In this document: one piece after another, positions 31,053 to 42,348 of the stretch
How the letters are laid out: every line of letters starts with the position of its first letter
Numbering within the stretch: the first letter of the stretch is position 1
DNA from: Nematopogon swammerdamellus
Taxonomy: Eukaryota > Arthropoda > Insecta > Lepidoptera > Adelidae
Length of the DNA stretch: 64,000 bases
Assembly: GCA_946902875.1 (NCBI GenBank)
Contig: OX336340.1
Coordinates: forward strand, 21,095,566 to 21,159,565
Direction of reading: 5' to 3'
Made by a program: the position numbers and the translations under genes
The notes under the pieces: model-generated
Seen by the model: only the letters and a program-made list of their open reading frames with translations
The model's database searches: none
Told to the model about the DNA's origin: nothing

Positions 31053-32469
31053 TTGGTTATACGCATTATAATCTCTGTGGTCCGGCCGTCTCGCCTGACC
31101 GCTAGGAAAGTAAAGCTCAAGAACGGTTTACTTTCATTGCTTTCGTAAACAATCATCTAGCGCGGCTAGCGGGGGTAATGTTCCTCAACCTTACCTGTTA
31201 TTAGTTGTTTTTTTCCCCCTTTTGTTTATCTTACCTCTTTCCATTACGGAAAATGCTATGAAAATAATAATACGAGGTTTCTCTTTGAACAATAAAAGAA
31301 TCACCTCGATGTTGCGTCGTACAATATTTTCCTTTTTATCTCTAATGCCAATTAAGACTGTTTGTCAGTCATCAGCTCTCTCCTTCTCTTCATCAGAGAA
31401 TACAGGTTCCGTATCTATACGGAGGAGGTCTCCATACAAGTATCAAAGTATGCAAAAGAGTGCCGTCTACCGAATTATCAAATCGGTTGATTAGGTAGTT
31501 TTCGAGTAAATCACATGAAACATAACCGAATTGGTTGATAATAATACAAGGTGTTTCAGGATAGGCTTGAGAAACTTCAGGAATAGAAATTACTCATTAT
31601 TAGAAGAGAAAAATCTATATCACTCGAATCGAAATTTCGTATTTTTTTTACATACAAACATTGGAAACTAATAAAAACTCGATGGACAGTGAGTCTGAGG
31701 AAATTTGGCAACAGCGCTGTCTAGGTCTAGAGAGTGCAATGACCTAGTCCATTGCCCTTTTTCTTTTGATGTCATTGGACTTTCAGTGTTTTGAATTTGA
31801 CCTACATCCAATTCTATTCTATTTGTTAAGTATGCAACATACCCATTTGTATTCATGAGTTAGTGATTTTATTTGTTTATTTAATAAATTCCGACGTTAA
31901 CCGTCCACCAAATCTTAATGAAATTATTTTCACCAAAAAGTACTATAAAATGACTGAATCTGGGAAAAAGTATCACAGCATTTCGTCTTCAAATATGGAA
32001 CCCATACGACCCCTGAAGTCACGAGACCCTGAAACATTCTGTAGTTGGGTAGTTGTACATGCGGGATGCATGATTTTAGTAACCTACAACTAACAATAAC
32101 AACAAAGATATTGTGCCTGAGCGTGCCACAGAGGAGCTTTTGTAAAATAACGATCCTGTATTCTCGTCTCGCAATGCGGACGCAGCGAGTAACGGTTAAA
32201 TGATAGTTTCACTAGCGAGCGCGTTGGTTCCTAACGACGACTTTACTGAAACTGCATACTGTATAGAAATCTGTATAAAGCAAGAGGACCTGCAACTGTA
32301 TTGGCTTACAAATGCTGACGTTCTGCTGGGATATGTGAGCCCGATTGTTCTGCGACTGCGTTCGCATCCAACCCTACAGATCAACCCTTAAAGATGTTAA
32401 CGTGATATCACAGGTGTCTCTTAACTTTCCGATGCAAGGTGATCGATGCGTTTGGCTGGAAACATCGAG
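31053..32469. other. Unassigned sequence
   Basis: No gene supported. caaggtgtttcaggatagg near 31548 may be a worn mariner-type end. Frames at 31222-31494 and 31863-32093 show no recognisable domain. Confidence 0.4.
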
Positions 32470-32680
32470 TCGCTTTTTTTTATGGAAACTGACACGGTTG
32501 GCTACATTACCTACAACATCCGTGATGTCAACCCATAACACCGGGTGAACTAGGTGCCACGTCAGTTCTTCCCTTCATTTCATGTCGGCTACACTGAACT
32601 GGACGGAAAACGCGAACTATTTAAATAGCCGTTTCGACCGACGTTTCATTCAGTGCGGTGGTACCAACCCGGGCGGGATC
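32470..32680 (-). mobile_element. SINE-A body fragment
   Basis: tttatggaaactgacacggt, the ttcatttcatgtcggctaca variant, and an end at accaacccgggcggg. Confidence 0.85.
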
Positions 32681-32777
32681 GCCCCACCGCCGGTGGTGAA
32701 AACTCTATTTGTTTGTTTTTTATTAATTTTAGATTTAAATTTTTAGTTTTTATTTTTGGGCTAAGGGTAGTTCATTG

Positions 32778-33124
32778 ATGTGGGACGCCACTTGTGTCGA
32801 CACATTGGCTCCAAGTCAAGTTCGGGCCTCTACAAGAGCGGCTGGCGCGGCCGCGGCCGGAGCGGAGAGCCTCAAACGCAACAAATATTCAAATATTATT
32901 CAAGATTTCAAATTTGTTGCGTTTGCGGTTGAAACCCTCGGTCCGTGGAGCAGCAAAAGCTTCTTGAAGAGGCTTGGGCCTCTGCTGGTGGACGCAACTG
33001 GCGTCCCGCAATCAAGGGCCTACTTCATTCAAAGGGTAAGCCTTGCCATCCAGCGGGGTAATGCAGCAAGTGTTCTAGGAACATTTGAAAATGCCCCTTT
33101 TAATAGTTATTTTAATGTTTTTAG
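32778..33124 (+). pseudogene. LINE reverse-transcriptase C-terminal fragment
   Basis: About 115 codons: WDATCVDTLAPSQ, an Ala-rich stretch with AAAGAESLKRNKYS, FVAFAVETLGPWSSKS, and [19 protein letters not shown] before the stop. I recognise this arrangement (DATCVDTLAPS ... VETLGPW ... QRGNAAS.LGT) as the C-terminal region, downstream of the polymerase core, of reverse-transcriptase proteins of invertebrate retroelements. The frame is intact but the polymerase itself is absent, so this is a 5'-truncated copy. Its 3' end is nearly identical to 9176-9385. Confidence 0.7.
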
Positions 33125-33520
33125 GTAGGTTTATTTCTTTAGTTATTAGTATTACTTTTTTATATTTGACAAAGCTTAGAAATTCATTATAAAAAAATTA
33201 AATGAAAATTCTCAATATTTTTAGTTCATAAAAATATAAAAGTGATATAAAAAGAAATGTTTGACACATTTCTTTTACAGGAATTATAATAATGGATGAA
33301 TTATAGGTGGTGGTACGTGTCCCGGAGAGCTCCGTAGCCACGGCCTGCACCCGCCGGCGTGCTTGGTTTACCGATTGCGATATTTACCGTTTTTATTTAG
33401 ATTTTTATTAATTTTGAGTTTTTTTATATGTTTCTGTATAAGATAAAATATATAAAATTAATATAAATATATGGTAAAAATGTGAAAATAAACAAATAAT
33501 GATGAAATAATAATAATAAA
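33125..33520. other. LINE 3' UTR and unassigned AT-rich sequence
   Basis: ggtaggtttatttctttagt continues the LINE 3' UTR to about 33170. The rest is unassigned, with a GC-rich ctgcacccgccggcgtgctt patch. Confidence 0.4.
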
Positions 33521-33760
33521 CTTTATACCACATAATGTGTGGCAAGGACAGCCTTTACAACGGTCCTGCCTTTATCCCTTAGTTAGACAACTTCCTCCAG
33601 GCAACCGGGTGAACCTTCATTTTTACACTCAATTCGAACCATGGAGCAGCGGATGAAGGTATTCACGTATTTTTTTTTAATCAGTTAAAACTTTACAATA
33701 CACGCCGGTCGGATTCGAACCTCGGACCTCTCGCAAGAGAGGCCGACGTCGACGCCCAGA
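33521..33760 (-). mobile_element. SINE-T
   Basis: Minus-strand tRNA-like head (reverse of cctctcttgcgagaggtccg and gaggttcgaatccgaccgg), a body with ccatggagcagcggatgaag, and a tail through ccacataatgtgtggcaagg. Confidence 0.8.
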
Positions 33761-34810
33761 CTATAGAGATATTTTATTATGTAATTATGTATTGAATACA
33801 TAATATTAGAATGTGATACAGATGTCGCCGTATGTGACAATTGTGATAATTACACAGAGCGCTCAGGTAGGTCGTAAAGGAACGCCTCGCTCCGTTCGAG
33901 TTCGCGAATTTGTTTCACACATAAATCAGGATGACTCCGACTCGGCCAACTTACTCCAGTACTGTTCTCAGCCTCACCATAGACCTACTGAACCAATAGA
34001 CGCGAAATGTGTTTTAATGAACTAACATTTTAATTTTTACTCTACTTTAAAGCACAACTTCTGCTGTGGGGAAAATCGAAAACGATTGAACTGATTTACC
34101 TTCAGTTTTTACTATCTGCCATACTTTTGGGTAGTTATATATAGGCTAATCACAATATACCTTTGGACGGTATCCTTAGGTGTTGTTGGTGTAGAAGATT
34201 TTAGGTCGCGCTAGTTTAAGAGATGAAGTAAAAAACAGGAAATTCACTCACATACTTTATTCCGCGACAAGGTGGCAAGGAGAACAGACAGATTTCATAC
34301 AAAAAGCCGAACGGCAAGCGAGCGGCGCGCGGCGACCAATCAGAGTGGAACATTTATTGACCAATGGCCAGGCTACACGCTAATCGGTGCTTTTCCTTGC
34401 TGCTCGGAGCAAGCAGGTTCCTATATGATAATAAATGATAACTTATGTAGCTGGCACGAAACAAACCTACAGAATATGGATAAGTAAACAGAGTGAGGTC
34501 CAGAGCGGGACTGGTGGTTCTCCGCGTCCTAGTTATCGCAGACTAGCTGACGAGGGCTTGATGCGAGCCGAAACGTAACGCATGCTGGAGAACTACACAG
34601 AGTGCCCACTCGCTATAGTCCCGACCTCGATTGACACCCTCCTCTACTGCCAATGAGCCCCGACGTGTTCAGTGAAGCCATTGGAAGCTCAATTTGACAT
34701 CTTTGACAAACTATGTACCTATCTCTACTCACATCTGCCGTATTTAAGTATGTAGGTATGTATATATGTATGTTCGCTCAAAACTCAAGAAGGGCTTAAC
34801 TTAAATAGAT
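33761..34810. other. Unassigned sequence
   Basis: No gene, RNA or recognised repeat. Two small frames (33813-34025, 34272-34487) have no recognisable domain. Confidence 0.4.
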
Positions 34811-35200
34811 ACATAGAAAATGCTTTATTGCTCCAGTAAACATTAAACAGTAACAATAGTACATTAGAAAATGTACATAAGGTGCAAAGGCGGACTTATA
34901 CCTTAGAGAGATTTCTTACAGTCAACCTTTGGATGTTTGAGATTCGATAATATAGTGGAATGTAAGTAGGTACAGGTCGGCTAACCAAAGCTGGCGCGTG
35001 CACAGTACTCACACCAATGCAATTGTGCAAGTGCGAGTGAGACAGATCAGGTTTTCGTGATGCTTATGCCCCGATCTGTCTCACTCGCACTTGCACAAAT
35101 TGCACAATTGCATTGGTGTGAGTACTGTGTACGCGCCAGCTTTGGTTAACCGACCTGTAGTAGCAAAAGAGTTGAGCGTGAGAATTGAAGATAAAATAAT
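34811..35200 (-). mobile_element. L-a LINE 3' end, interrupted by a foldback
   Basis: The reversed tail (ctttattgctcca, ggtgcaaaggcggacttata, gtcaacctttggatgtttga) continues across the insert at gcaaaagagttgagc and gagaattgaagataaa, matching 53905-54110 on the other strand. Confidence 0.75.
34973..35157. mobile_element. Palindromic MITE with TA duplication
   Basis: Arms of ~80 bp (caggtcggctaaccaaagct, ccagctttggttaaccgacc; tgcgagtgagacagatc and its reverse) around a ~30-bp loop. TA on both sides. The uninserted sequence is seen in the related LINE tail at 53905-53960. Confidence 0.9.
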
Positions 35201-35584
35201 AATAATAAGAATACTTATTAACAATTACATAAGAGTACATGCTAGTTAAATACAAGCCATACATGTGTTAAATACATATAAATTACAAAATATATAGAAT
35301 ATTATGTAAACAATAAATATACATACATACATACTTGTCCATTCAGGTATGAAACAAAAGTTGTTTTTTGTTTTTTTTAGGTTTTTACTTCACATTGACG
35401 GAGATAATACAATTTTAGGTGTTTTTTGAATAAGGGAAGCGATTTAATATTCACTTGTACTTTTTGCCTATTTAATGCGACATAATATCTTCACCAGGTT
35501 ATATAGCATACATTCATATATACATACAAACCGTCACGCCTGTTTCCCAGTGGGGTAGGCAGAGAGAATAGCCATTATTCATAT

Positions 35585-35767
35585 GAACCGACCTTTCATT
35601 CACACTCTAAGCAAGCTATGAAGGGACCTACAGTTTTACGTGGAATCCGAACCACGGTCAGCCTCCAGCTGTCGAACGGTCACCCAATCAAGTTGTGACC
35701 GCGCGTTGTGCTTAAAATAACGAACGACAGCCGACCAATCGCACCACCAAGCTACCGAGGCTGACAA
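35585..35767 (-). mobile_element. SINE-A head and start of body
   Basis: From the body ccgacctttcattcacac through ttacgtggaatccgaaccac and caatcaagttgtgaccgcgc to the head end ccaccaagctaccgaggctg. Most of the body is missing. Confidence 0.8.
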
Positions 35768-36239
35768 ACGGCAAATGCAATTGAAAGTATTCCTTTATAA
35801 ATGGGGATCTTATGTGATTGTTTGGGCCTATGGTTAAAAGTTGTACGTTGGCGCACGAGTGGGACTTTATCTAAACAGTTCAGAAGCTCGATTCTGCTAT
35901 GAAATTACTGTCTGTGTTACGTTTGTGTTTCGTCAAAACCGCACGTTTCGCCAAAATGCTATTCTACTCGCTAAGTTAGAGCAAACGCGCGTGTAATGTT
36001 ATGTTATGTTTGGGAAACACTAACACGCCGTCTGCTTCAAAGTAACGATGTGTTTTGGTGAAAACATATTATTTTTGAGGTGATTTCGAGTGTTTTGTTT
36101 TGAATTTTGGGTTTAAGTTTAAATTGTTGGTTGTGAAAGTTTCGAAAAATGGCAGAAGGCTATCTAGAAATGAGAATGAGGAGACAGGGATCGCCAAGAG
36201 AAAACTGAGAGACGCGTCAAACCATCTCGACGTAACAAT

Positions 36240-36314
36240 GATTTTTTTATTTATTATTTATTTATTTATTTATCATTTATTATTTATTATTTACTATTCA
36301 CTATTCACTATTCT

Positions 36315-36366
<52 letters not shown>

Positions 36367-36528
36367 GTCACTAGACACTAGTCACTAGACACTAGTCACT
36401 AGTCACTAGTCACTAGTCACTAGTCACTAGTCACTAGTCACTAGTCACTAGTCACTAGTCACTAGTCACTAGTCACTAGTCACTAGTCACTATTCACTAG
36501 TCACTAGTCACTAGTCACTAGTCACTAG

Positions 36529-36599
<71 letters not shown>

Positions 36600-36642
36600 T
36601 ATTATTTATTATTTATTATTTGTTATTTATTCATTTAATATC
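36240..36642. repeat. Heptamer array (TTCACTA / GTCACTA), with TTATT margins
   Basis: About 300 bp of 7-bp units. ttcacta units lie at both sides, with a central block of gtcacta variants (36362-36532), and tttatta-type units at the margins. The array adjoins the reversed LINE tail at 36643. Confidence 0.95.
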
Positions 36643-36765
36643 CTTTATTTCACGTTTTTAAAATGTTATATTAATTTTACATATTATTATATTAAACTGT
36701 AAGTAATAAAACACAAAATTAATTCAAATCTAATAAAAACGGTAATTATTAATTATACGTGTTTG
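36643..36765 (-). mobile_element. LINE-type 3' tail, reversed
   Basis: cctttatttcacgtttttaa, attaattttacatattatta and aaaaacggtaattattaat are shared with 41138-41225. On the minus strand its aataaagg end faces the heptamer array. Confidence 0.55.
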
Positions 36766-37647
36766 CCGTTTTGGCTTCTAAATAAATTATGTTAACGTAC
36801 CTACTATTCAGATTATTTCAGTGAAATTATGTTAATTGTAATATCACTTACTTACATGCATATTATATTTTATATCTATGTAATAATAATTATATAACAT
36901 TTTGTAAAAATTATTCTTTCTAGCAAATAAATCCCCAATTATGAGGGATTTGTAAAATGGTATCACATGTAAGAGCGTGTCGCCAAGCGACGAAAATCAG
37001 TAAACATTTGCATTCAATTTGAACAAAATAAATGTATAACTCGCTTAATTATGAATGTTTGTTACAATAATTAATTCTTGAATATTTTTATGCACCTATT
37101 ACGCATAATTTATTATTTTTATTGGTAAGGATTTAAAAGAAAAAACTTTAGTCAACATTATTGTCAGAATTTTTCGCATTAGGCGACGCGATGACAAACC
37201 TTCACCTAAGCTCCGCCTCCTGTTACCATAGACACTAACTAAACGTGTGTTGTAAATAGCAGAATAGCATCATGTGGAAACCACGTCCAAACGTACTCGT
37301 GTTATGTTTGACTCAAACACAACACACGAAGTATGTTTGAAAATTGTGCAATTAGCAGAATTGAGCTTCTGGAGCTCTACGGGTCGGGCGGGGCGGTAGG
37401 GGCGGCCCACCAAGTCGCTTGGGGGCGGGGGTGGAGAAGTCAGCGAGGAAAAAAGTCTTCTTACTTCCGAAGGCTTTTATTCAGTTCGGTAATGTATTCG
37501 TAATCTCACCTTAGCTATATTGTTAGATAATATATGAGTTGGAGAGAAGCTGGATATCATAAATTGTTTCATAAATAGCAAGGTTTTTTAATATTATTTT
37601 CATTTTCTTCTGTCTTTAAGTAATAGGTATTTTCCGTATTGTTTGTA
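36766..37647. other. Unassigned sequence
   Basis: Beyond the TIR candidate nothing recognised; a GC-rich patch at 37380-37440 (ggcggggcggtaggggcggc) carries no ORF. Confidence 0.4.
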
Positions 37648-37850
37648 CGTACATTCATACACACATATCACGCACGCTGAATCCCGACAATCGGGGTACA
37701 GAGTAATCGGTGTTGTGCTGCAAGAACTCTGGTAAATTACAGCACCAACACCGACCACCACGTTTCGCAAAGTATTCGAACAAGATTCAATCGATCAAGT
37801 GGCAATTAAGGCACGAATACCCACCTGCCGCATGACTCGGTGTATGTACT
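37648..37850 (-). mobile_element. Family B 3' part, reversed
   Basis: cacgctgaatcccgacaatc, gtgctgcaagaactctggta, caagattcaatcgatcaagt and ccgcatgactcggtg follow the reverse order of 23914-24256. Confidence 0.8.
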
Positions 37851-38271
37851 CGTAAGTATTTACCTATATATTGATCTATATTATACAGGTCACCCAATTC
37901 AACCGGATATGTTCACCACCATAGGATTGCGCATTTAATAAACCTCAAAAAAGTATGTGGAATTTCTTCCCAGTACTCTTATTTTTCGAGATAATTGAGG
38001 TTTTACGCGTTAGGAAAGGGTCGACAAAACATGTTCAACGTCGGAAATTGGTGTTTATCTCGAAAATACGATTCCTGTAAAATACATTTTACTGAGCTGT
38101 TATATTTTATTCAGCGAGAAATCCCGCGGTGATGAGCAAATCGCAAGTTAGAACTCCCTTAGTTATAACTTGCGACTGCTCCATACCGATCTGTCATCCG
38201 CCTTTAACTAACCAAATACAAATCGCAGAATAACACTCACTTTAACCAGTCTATCACTCACTTTAACCACT
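37851..38271. other. Unassigned sequence
   Basis: Includes a local direct duplication of the tatcactcactttaaccac type just before the SINE. No gene. Confidence 0.4.
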
Positions 38272-38655
38272 TGTCAGCCTCGGTAGCTCGGTGATGCGGT
38301 CGGTCAACTGCTGTTAAAAGCAACCCTGAGCGCGCTCAGTACTTGGATGAGTGACCGCTCGACCGTTGAAGGCTGACCGTGGTTCGGATTGCACGTAAAA
38401 CTGTAGGTCCCTCCTTCCCTTACTAGGTGGTAGGCTTTATCCCGCCCGCGTTGGTACCACCACACTGAATGAAAAGTCGTCGGTCGAAACGACTATGTAA
38501 ATACTTCGTGTTTTCCGTCCAGTTCAATGTAGCCGAGATGAAATGGAGGAAAGCACTGACATGGCACCTTGTTCACCCGGTGTTATGGGCTGACATCACG
38601 GATGTTGTAGGTGATGTAGCCAATCGTGTCAGTTACCATTACAAAAAAAATAACA
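38272..38655 (+). mobile_element. SINE-A, full length
   Basis: Head: gtcagcctcggtagctcggt, gcgctcagtacttggatgag and gtggttcggattgcacg. The 5' gtcagcctc can pair with the later gaaggctgac, closing a ~100-nt domain of 5S rRNA-like size. Body and tail complete to the A-run near 38648. Confidence 0.9.
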
Positions 38656-38811
38656 CAGAAACATAGAGGAACACTCACGCATAGAGGGAAACCAAAGAAG
38701 ATCACATCCTCCGGTGTGTTCTGCGCACACAATCATTTTCCAATTATGCGGATGATTAGCATATTAGCGACTGATTGATAATGTCCACGAGCGGACAAAG
38801 GTGAGGACGTG

Positions 38812-38906
38812 CAATTAATCATAGGAGTAATGGAGCGGGATAATGTATCCTCTAATGGAGAGCGCCGGTCGCGGGCAGGTGGCGCCAACGAGCTCTGATT
38901 AATGCG
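38812..38906 (-). repeat. ~95-bp sequence paired with 3420-3522
   Basis: aattaatcataggagtaatg, ggtcgcgggcaggtggcgcc and a tctgattaatgc block are the reverse of the left copy with few changes. Confidence 0.6.
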
Positions 38907-40247
38907 GAGACTGGAGTGACGCCACGCCGACGGAAATGTCCAACTTTAGCAACACGGACTGTACCATCGAACTGTCCCTTCAGAGACTGCAATCTGTGTG
39001 GAATTTACGAAGGACCGCGCCACAGAAATGTTAGAGAGTCATGCAGAAATGCGGGATTTTGAAATTTACCCTAACGTTTGCTGAATATTCTGTGTTCTGT
39101 CGATGTTCAGAGCTCGGAAAATGTTGTAGTTATTGAAATTGTTATAATTTAATCAGGTAGGAAGAGATTTCTTAGTGTCGGACCATTGTTCCCTGCCTCG
39201 AATTCCCTCTTTATTGATATCCTCATTTTTATTGGTTTTGAATGCCCAATATTCCCCTCCATGAGGGGAATGTCCATTAAACTACTTTCTATAAAGTACA
39301 GAGCAATTGATAATTATATGTATTTACGAAATATAACAACGGTATTGTTATTATATTATATTTATTCATAGGGTAATTAATTCGGGTTAATTTTAATATT
39401 TTTTAAATTAAAGTTTCATTAGCTACTTAAATTAAAGTTAAAAATGTTAAAAGTTAAAAAATAAAACAATTTTATCAGGTCTTGGGGTATTTCTGGAGTA
39501 TGTCTAAACGTACGGTTTGTGGGCCGGTACTGTATCTCTCCCCGTGCATGTCGTAAAAGGCTACTAATTACTTTCGTTTTCTCGACGAAAGTAACTAACT
39601 AAAGGCGAGGCCGAAGGCCGAGCTGCGTTCAGGCAAACGATAAACCTTCTCGAATATAGTAAGCAACTAAGGGCGAGACCGAAGGCCGAGCTGCATTCAG
39701 GAAGACGAAAAACCTTCTGCCTATTAAAAATTCTGCACTTAGGTCCTCCAAACTCAGTTGTTTACGAGAAACATCAATGGAGAGTAACCGATTTTTGGCA
39801 CAGCTGAGTTTTACCGTTCTCGTTAAATTATTCTAACCTTAGTATGCTAATGGGATTCTCTTCAATAAATAAGCTAGTGGTTACTGAAACACTTCATTGA
39901 GGTTAACGCTTAATGGACCCTCGAATGCTTAACAGGAATGTACTCCACTAAAATAATAGTTGCAAAAGTTTTCGAAATATTCGTTGCCGTACTGACTCCT
40001 GCCTTGCCAGGCTGCCTAACTCCTGTGCACAAGAATTTCAACTATGCTGCTTATCAGGTTTCGTGTTCAGGAAGTGGCGCAGAGTGGTAAATAAACTCCT
40101 ACTGTTTACCATTAAAAATAATATGAAATCTGCTTATGAGACGGCTTGGTAAGATACTTATATATAATCTCACATTGTTTATATTTATATAATCTCCTGT
40201 TGTTGATATTTATATAATGACCTTTTATATAAATATAATCTCACATT
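38907..40247. other. Mostly unassigned; two repeat fragments
   Basis: 39520-39570 carries a family B head piece (ccccgtgcatgtcgtaaaag). 39600-39715 carries two gagg/gagaccgaaggccgagc repeats like those near 16700. No gene. Confidence 0.45.
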
Positions 40248-40300
40248 TTAAGGGTTCCGTGTCTCAAAAGAAGAAAAAAAGGAACGTGAAAAAGGTCCAC
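40248..40300 (+). mobile_element. Repeat G2 start fragment
   Basis: ttaagggttccgtgtctcaa followed by an A-rich stretch and ggaacgtg. Confidence 0.5.
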
Positions 40301-40526
40301 AAACACACAAAAAAAAACATTTTAAGGTCATTGATTATCTTGGCTGGGGAGCATCCAGCGGAATGCGGTGCGGGCGCATACAATCAGTCAACTAAAATAA
40401 TCAGATGATTAGGTACCTAGTGACACGTTGTGAACCACAGTTTTGATTGTGTAAAACATAGAGAAGTTTTGTTTTAATTTCTCGAAAAGTAATAGTAAAA
40501 CATTTTTTTTTTCTCAAAACATTTGC

Positions 40527-40561
40527 ATCTAACAAATAGGCAAGATGCCTATTTGTTAGAT
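40527..40561. repeat. Short palindrome
   Basis: atctaacaaataggca and its reverse around a 3-bp centre. Confidence 0.8.
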
Positions 40562-40626
40562 AAATGATTGTTTTTAAAGTTTAATATAAAATTTACACAT
40601 CTTTGCTATTACCTACATTCATTCAT

Positions 40627-40770
40627 TTACACATTTCACACACCCAACCTTGCTGGTAGAAATCTCTTCAAGGTATAAGTCCACCTATGGACCTCGTGCA
40701 CATGTATTCATTGTGTTATTTGTCTTTTAAGATATATGAGGAGCAATAAAGTGTTTTCTGCAACAATAAA
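40627..40770 (+). mobile_element. L-a-like LINE 3' tail, divergent
   Basis: accttgctggtagaaatctc, ttcaaggtataagtccacct and gagcaataaagtg resemble the stem-loop and end of the L-a tails. Confidence 0.5.
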
Positions 40771-40883
40771 GTGACTGTAAGCCGCCATTCTTACCAAGCT
40801 CTAGTTACATTTAACAGAGATTTAACCAAAATAGTTATAGTAACCTCTATTGTATCCTATCATTTAAAAGTATAAGTATATAT

Positions 40884-41128
40884 ACGGCGGGTGACCGAGT
40901 GGTCTGGGCATCGGCCTCTCTCGCGAGAGGTCCGAGGTTCAAATCCAACCGGCGCCGGCGTGTACCAATGAGTTTTTTTTCTGATATGAAAAAAATGCAC
41001 GTGCATACCTTCTCCCGCCGCTCCATGGTTCGAATACCATGTAAAAATGTAGGTCCACCAGGTTGACTGCAGGAAATTGCCTAAGGCAATAAGCCCGCCC
41101 TTGCCACACATTATGTGGCATAAAGCGT
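40884..41128 (+). mobile_element. SINE-T, full length
   Basis: Head ggcgggtgaccgagtggtct (A box), a long variable-arm-like ctctctcgcgagag and B-box ggttcaaatcc, typical of a tRNA-Leu/Ser-derived SINE rather than a working tRNA gene. Body: a ccatggttcgaataccatgt block, aaggcaataagcccgccctt and an acattatgtggcataaag end. No TSD confirmed. Confidence 0.85.
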
Positions 41129-41137
41129 ATTATTATA

Positions 41138-41225
41138 TCTTTATTTCACGTTTTTACAGGTACATTTATATAAAATTTACATAATATATTATACAAAAAT
41201 TTTATAAAAACGTTAATTATTATTA
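41138..41225 (-). mobile_element. LINE-type 3' tail, reversed
   Basis: tctttatttcacgtttttac and aaaacgttaattattatt match 36643-36765. Confidence 0.5.
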
Positions 41226-41444
41226 AAAGTGAAACATTCACTAGTCAACGTGGGCATAACAGAGTTGCTACATAGTTCGCTTTTAAAATTGTAACAGAAG
41301 ATGAGAGAGCGGTAGTCCACTAGATCTGAAGGGGCCATTCGTTGGCCGAGCTTAATGGCCGAACATATCAGTTTACTCCGCCCTACGCCAGCGTCCGCCC
41401 GGCCGCTCGATGTATGATGCAGAAAATAATGCACATCAGGCTTT

Positions 41445-41555
41445 AGAAAGAGACAATGCGGTTGTAGAGCGTTGTCTCTGTCGCACGAACTCGCACGTCT
41501 CTGTGTGCGACAGGAACGACGCTCTAAAACCGGAGTTTCTCTTTTTAAAGTTAGA
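41445..41555. repeat. Imperfect inverted repeat
   Basis: agagacaatgcggttgtaga and gcgttgtctctgtcgcac are mirrored by gtgcgacaggaacgacgctc and accggagtttctct. Confidence 0.7.
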
Positions 41556-41603
41556 TTTTCATTATTTACTGCCGGGCGGGTGTAACTAGGTATGTTTTAA
41601 TTT

Positions 41604-41980
41604 AGTTTTTAGGTTTCCGTATCCCGTACGGAAGCCTGTTACTAAGCCTACGCCGTCTGTCCGTCCGTCCGTCCGTCTGTCCGTCTGTCCGAGGGATATA
41701 TCTCTTGAACCGTAATTAGGTAGCCGGTTGAAATTTTCACAGAATATGCGTTACTATGGCGGATATAACAACGAATAATAAAAAAACATAATGTTAAAAA
41801 TTAAGGGGGGCTCCCATACAACAAACGTACAATAAAATAGATTAGTCACACTATTGAATAATAGATGGCGCCACAGGCTTTTTATACATTGCAATGTTGA
41901 AAGACAAAAGATAGGTGGATAATAGCGAATAAATACAGAAACGTCCGTGCGCGAGTTAAACTCGCACTTAACAGATTTTT
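41604..41980 (+). mobile_element. Repeat G1, divergent
   Basis: ttaggtttccgtatcccgta start, a TCCG run, gagggatatatctcttgaac, and the gcgcgagttaaactcgcact end. Confidence 0.8.
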
Positions 41981-42045
41981 GTTTATTTATATTTATATAA
42001 TATAGACTAACCAATTAAACCGTTCTACATTTAAAACATATATTA

Positions 42046-42348
42046 TACAGGGTGTCCCAAAAACCGACGATAATCCTTTGACAGGAGATAGGGCTGCTAA
42101 TTACCTCTCAGAATATCTAATTTTAGGTTTAGTAGAAATGGCTTAGTTTTTGAGATATTGTCATTTTTGTAAAAATCCAAAATTTTCTCCCTCAGCTAAT
42201 TTTTTTAAATGCCATAAGGACAAATGTAAGATTTTCTTAAATCTAGTTTTTGTCAAATATTCCTGAAAAGTAAGGCTTTCAGACGGTATAATTTATTTTT
42301 TCATGTTTAATCCTGTTTAGCTGAAAAACGACTTAAGAGCAATATGTT
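42046..42348 (-). mobile_element. 3' end of a mariner-type element
   Basis: tacagggtgtcccaaaaacc starts at a TA and continues ~300 bp with no ORF until the helicase element. The minus-strand transposase relic at 46330-46740 reads towards this end, so both probably belong to one element split by the insertion at 42349-46062. Confidence 0.55.

Larger units (their letters stand above)
35880..37372. mobile_element. Candidate TIR element carrying a heptamer array and LINE tail
   Basis: tcagaagctcgattctgcta near 35880 is mirrored by tagcagaattgagcttctgg at 37352-37371, and atgctattctactcg near 35960 by tagcagaatagcatca near 37256. Arms are imperfect, with indels. The interior has no transposase, only the microsatellite and LINE tail. 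Confidence 0.45.

Noticed and set aside
32775..33128. Intact host gene
   Set aside because: The frame is uninterrupted, but its motifs are those of a reverse-transcriptase C-terminus, the polymerase core is missing, and a nearly identical truncated copy lies at 9176-9385.
40884..40955. tRNA-Leu/Ser-like gene
   Set aside because: The A box, variable-arm-like and B box motifs are followed by a ~170-bp body found in three other copies, so it is a SINE head. No mature acceptor stem was established.
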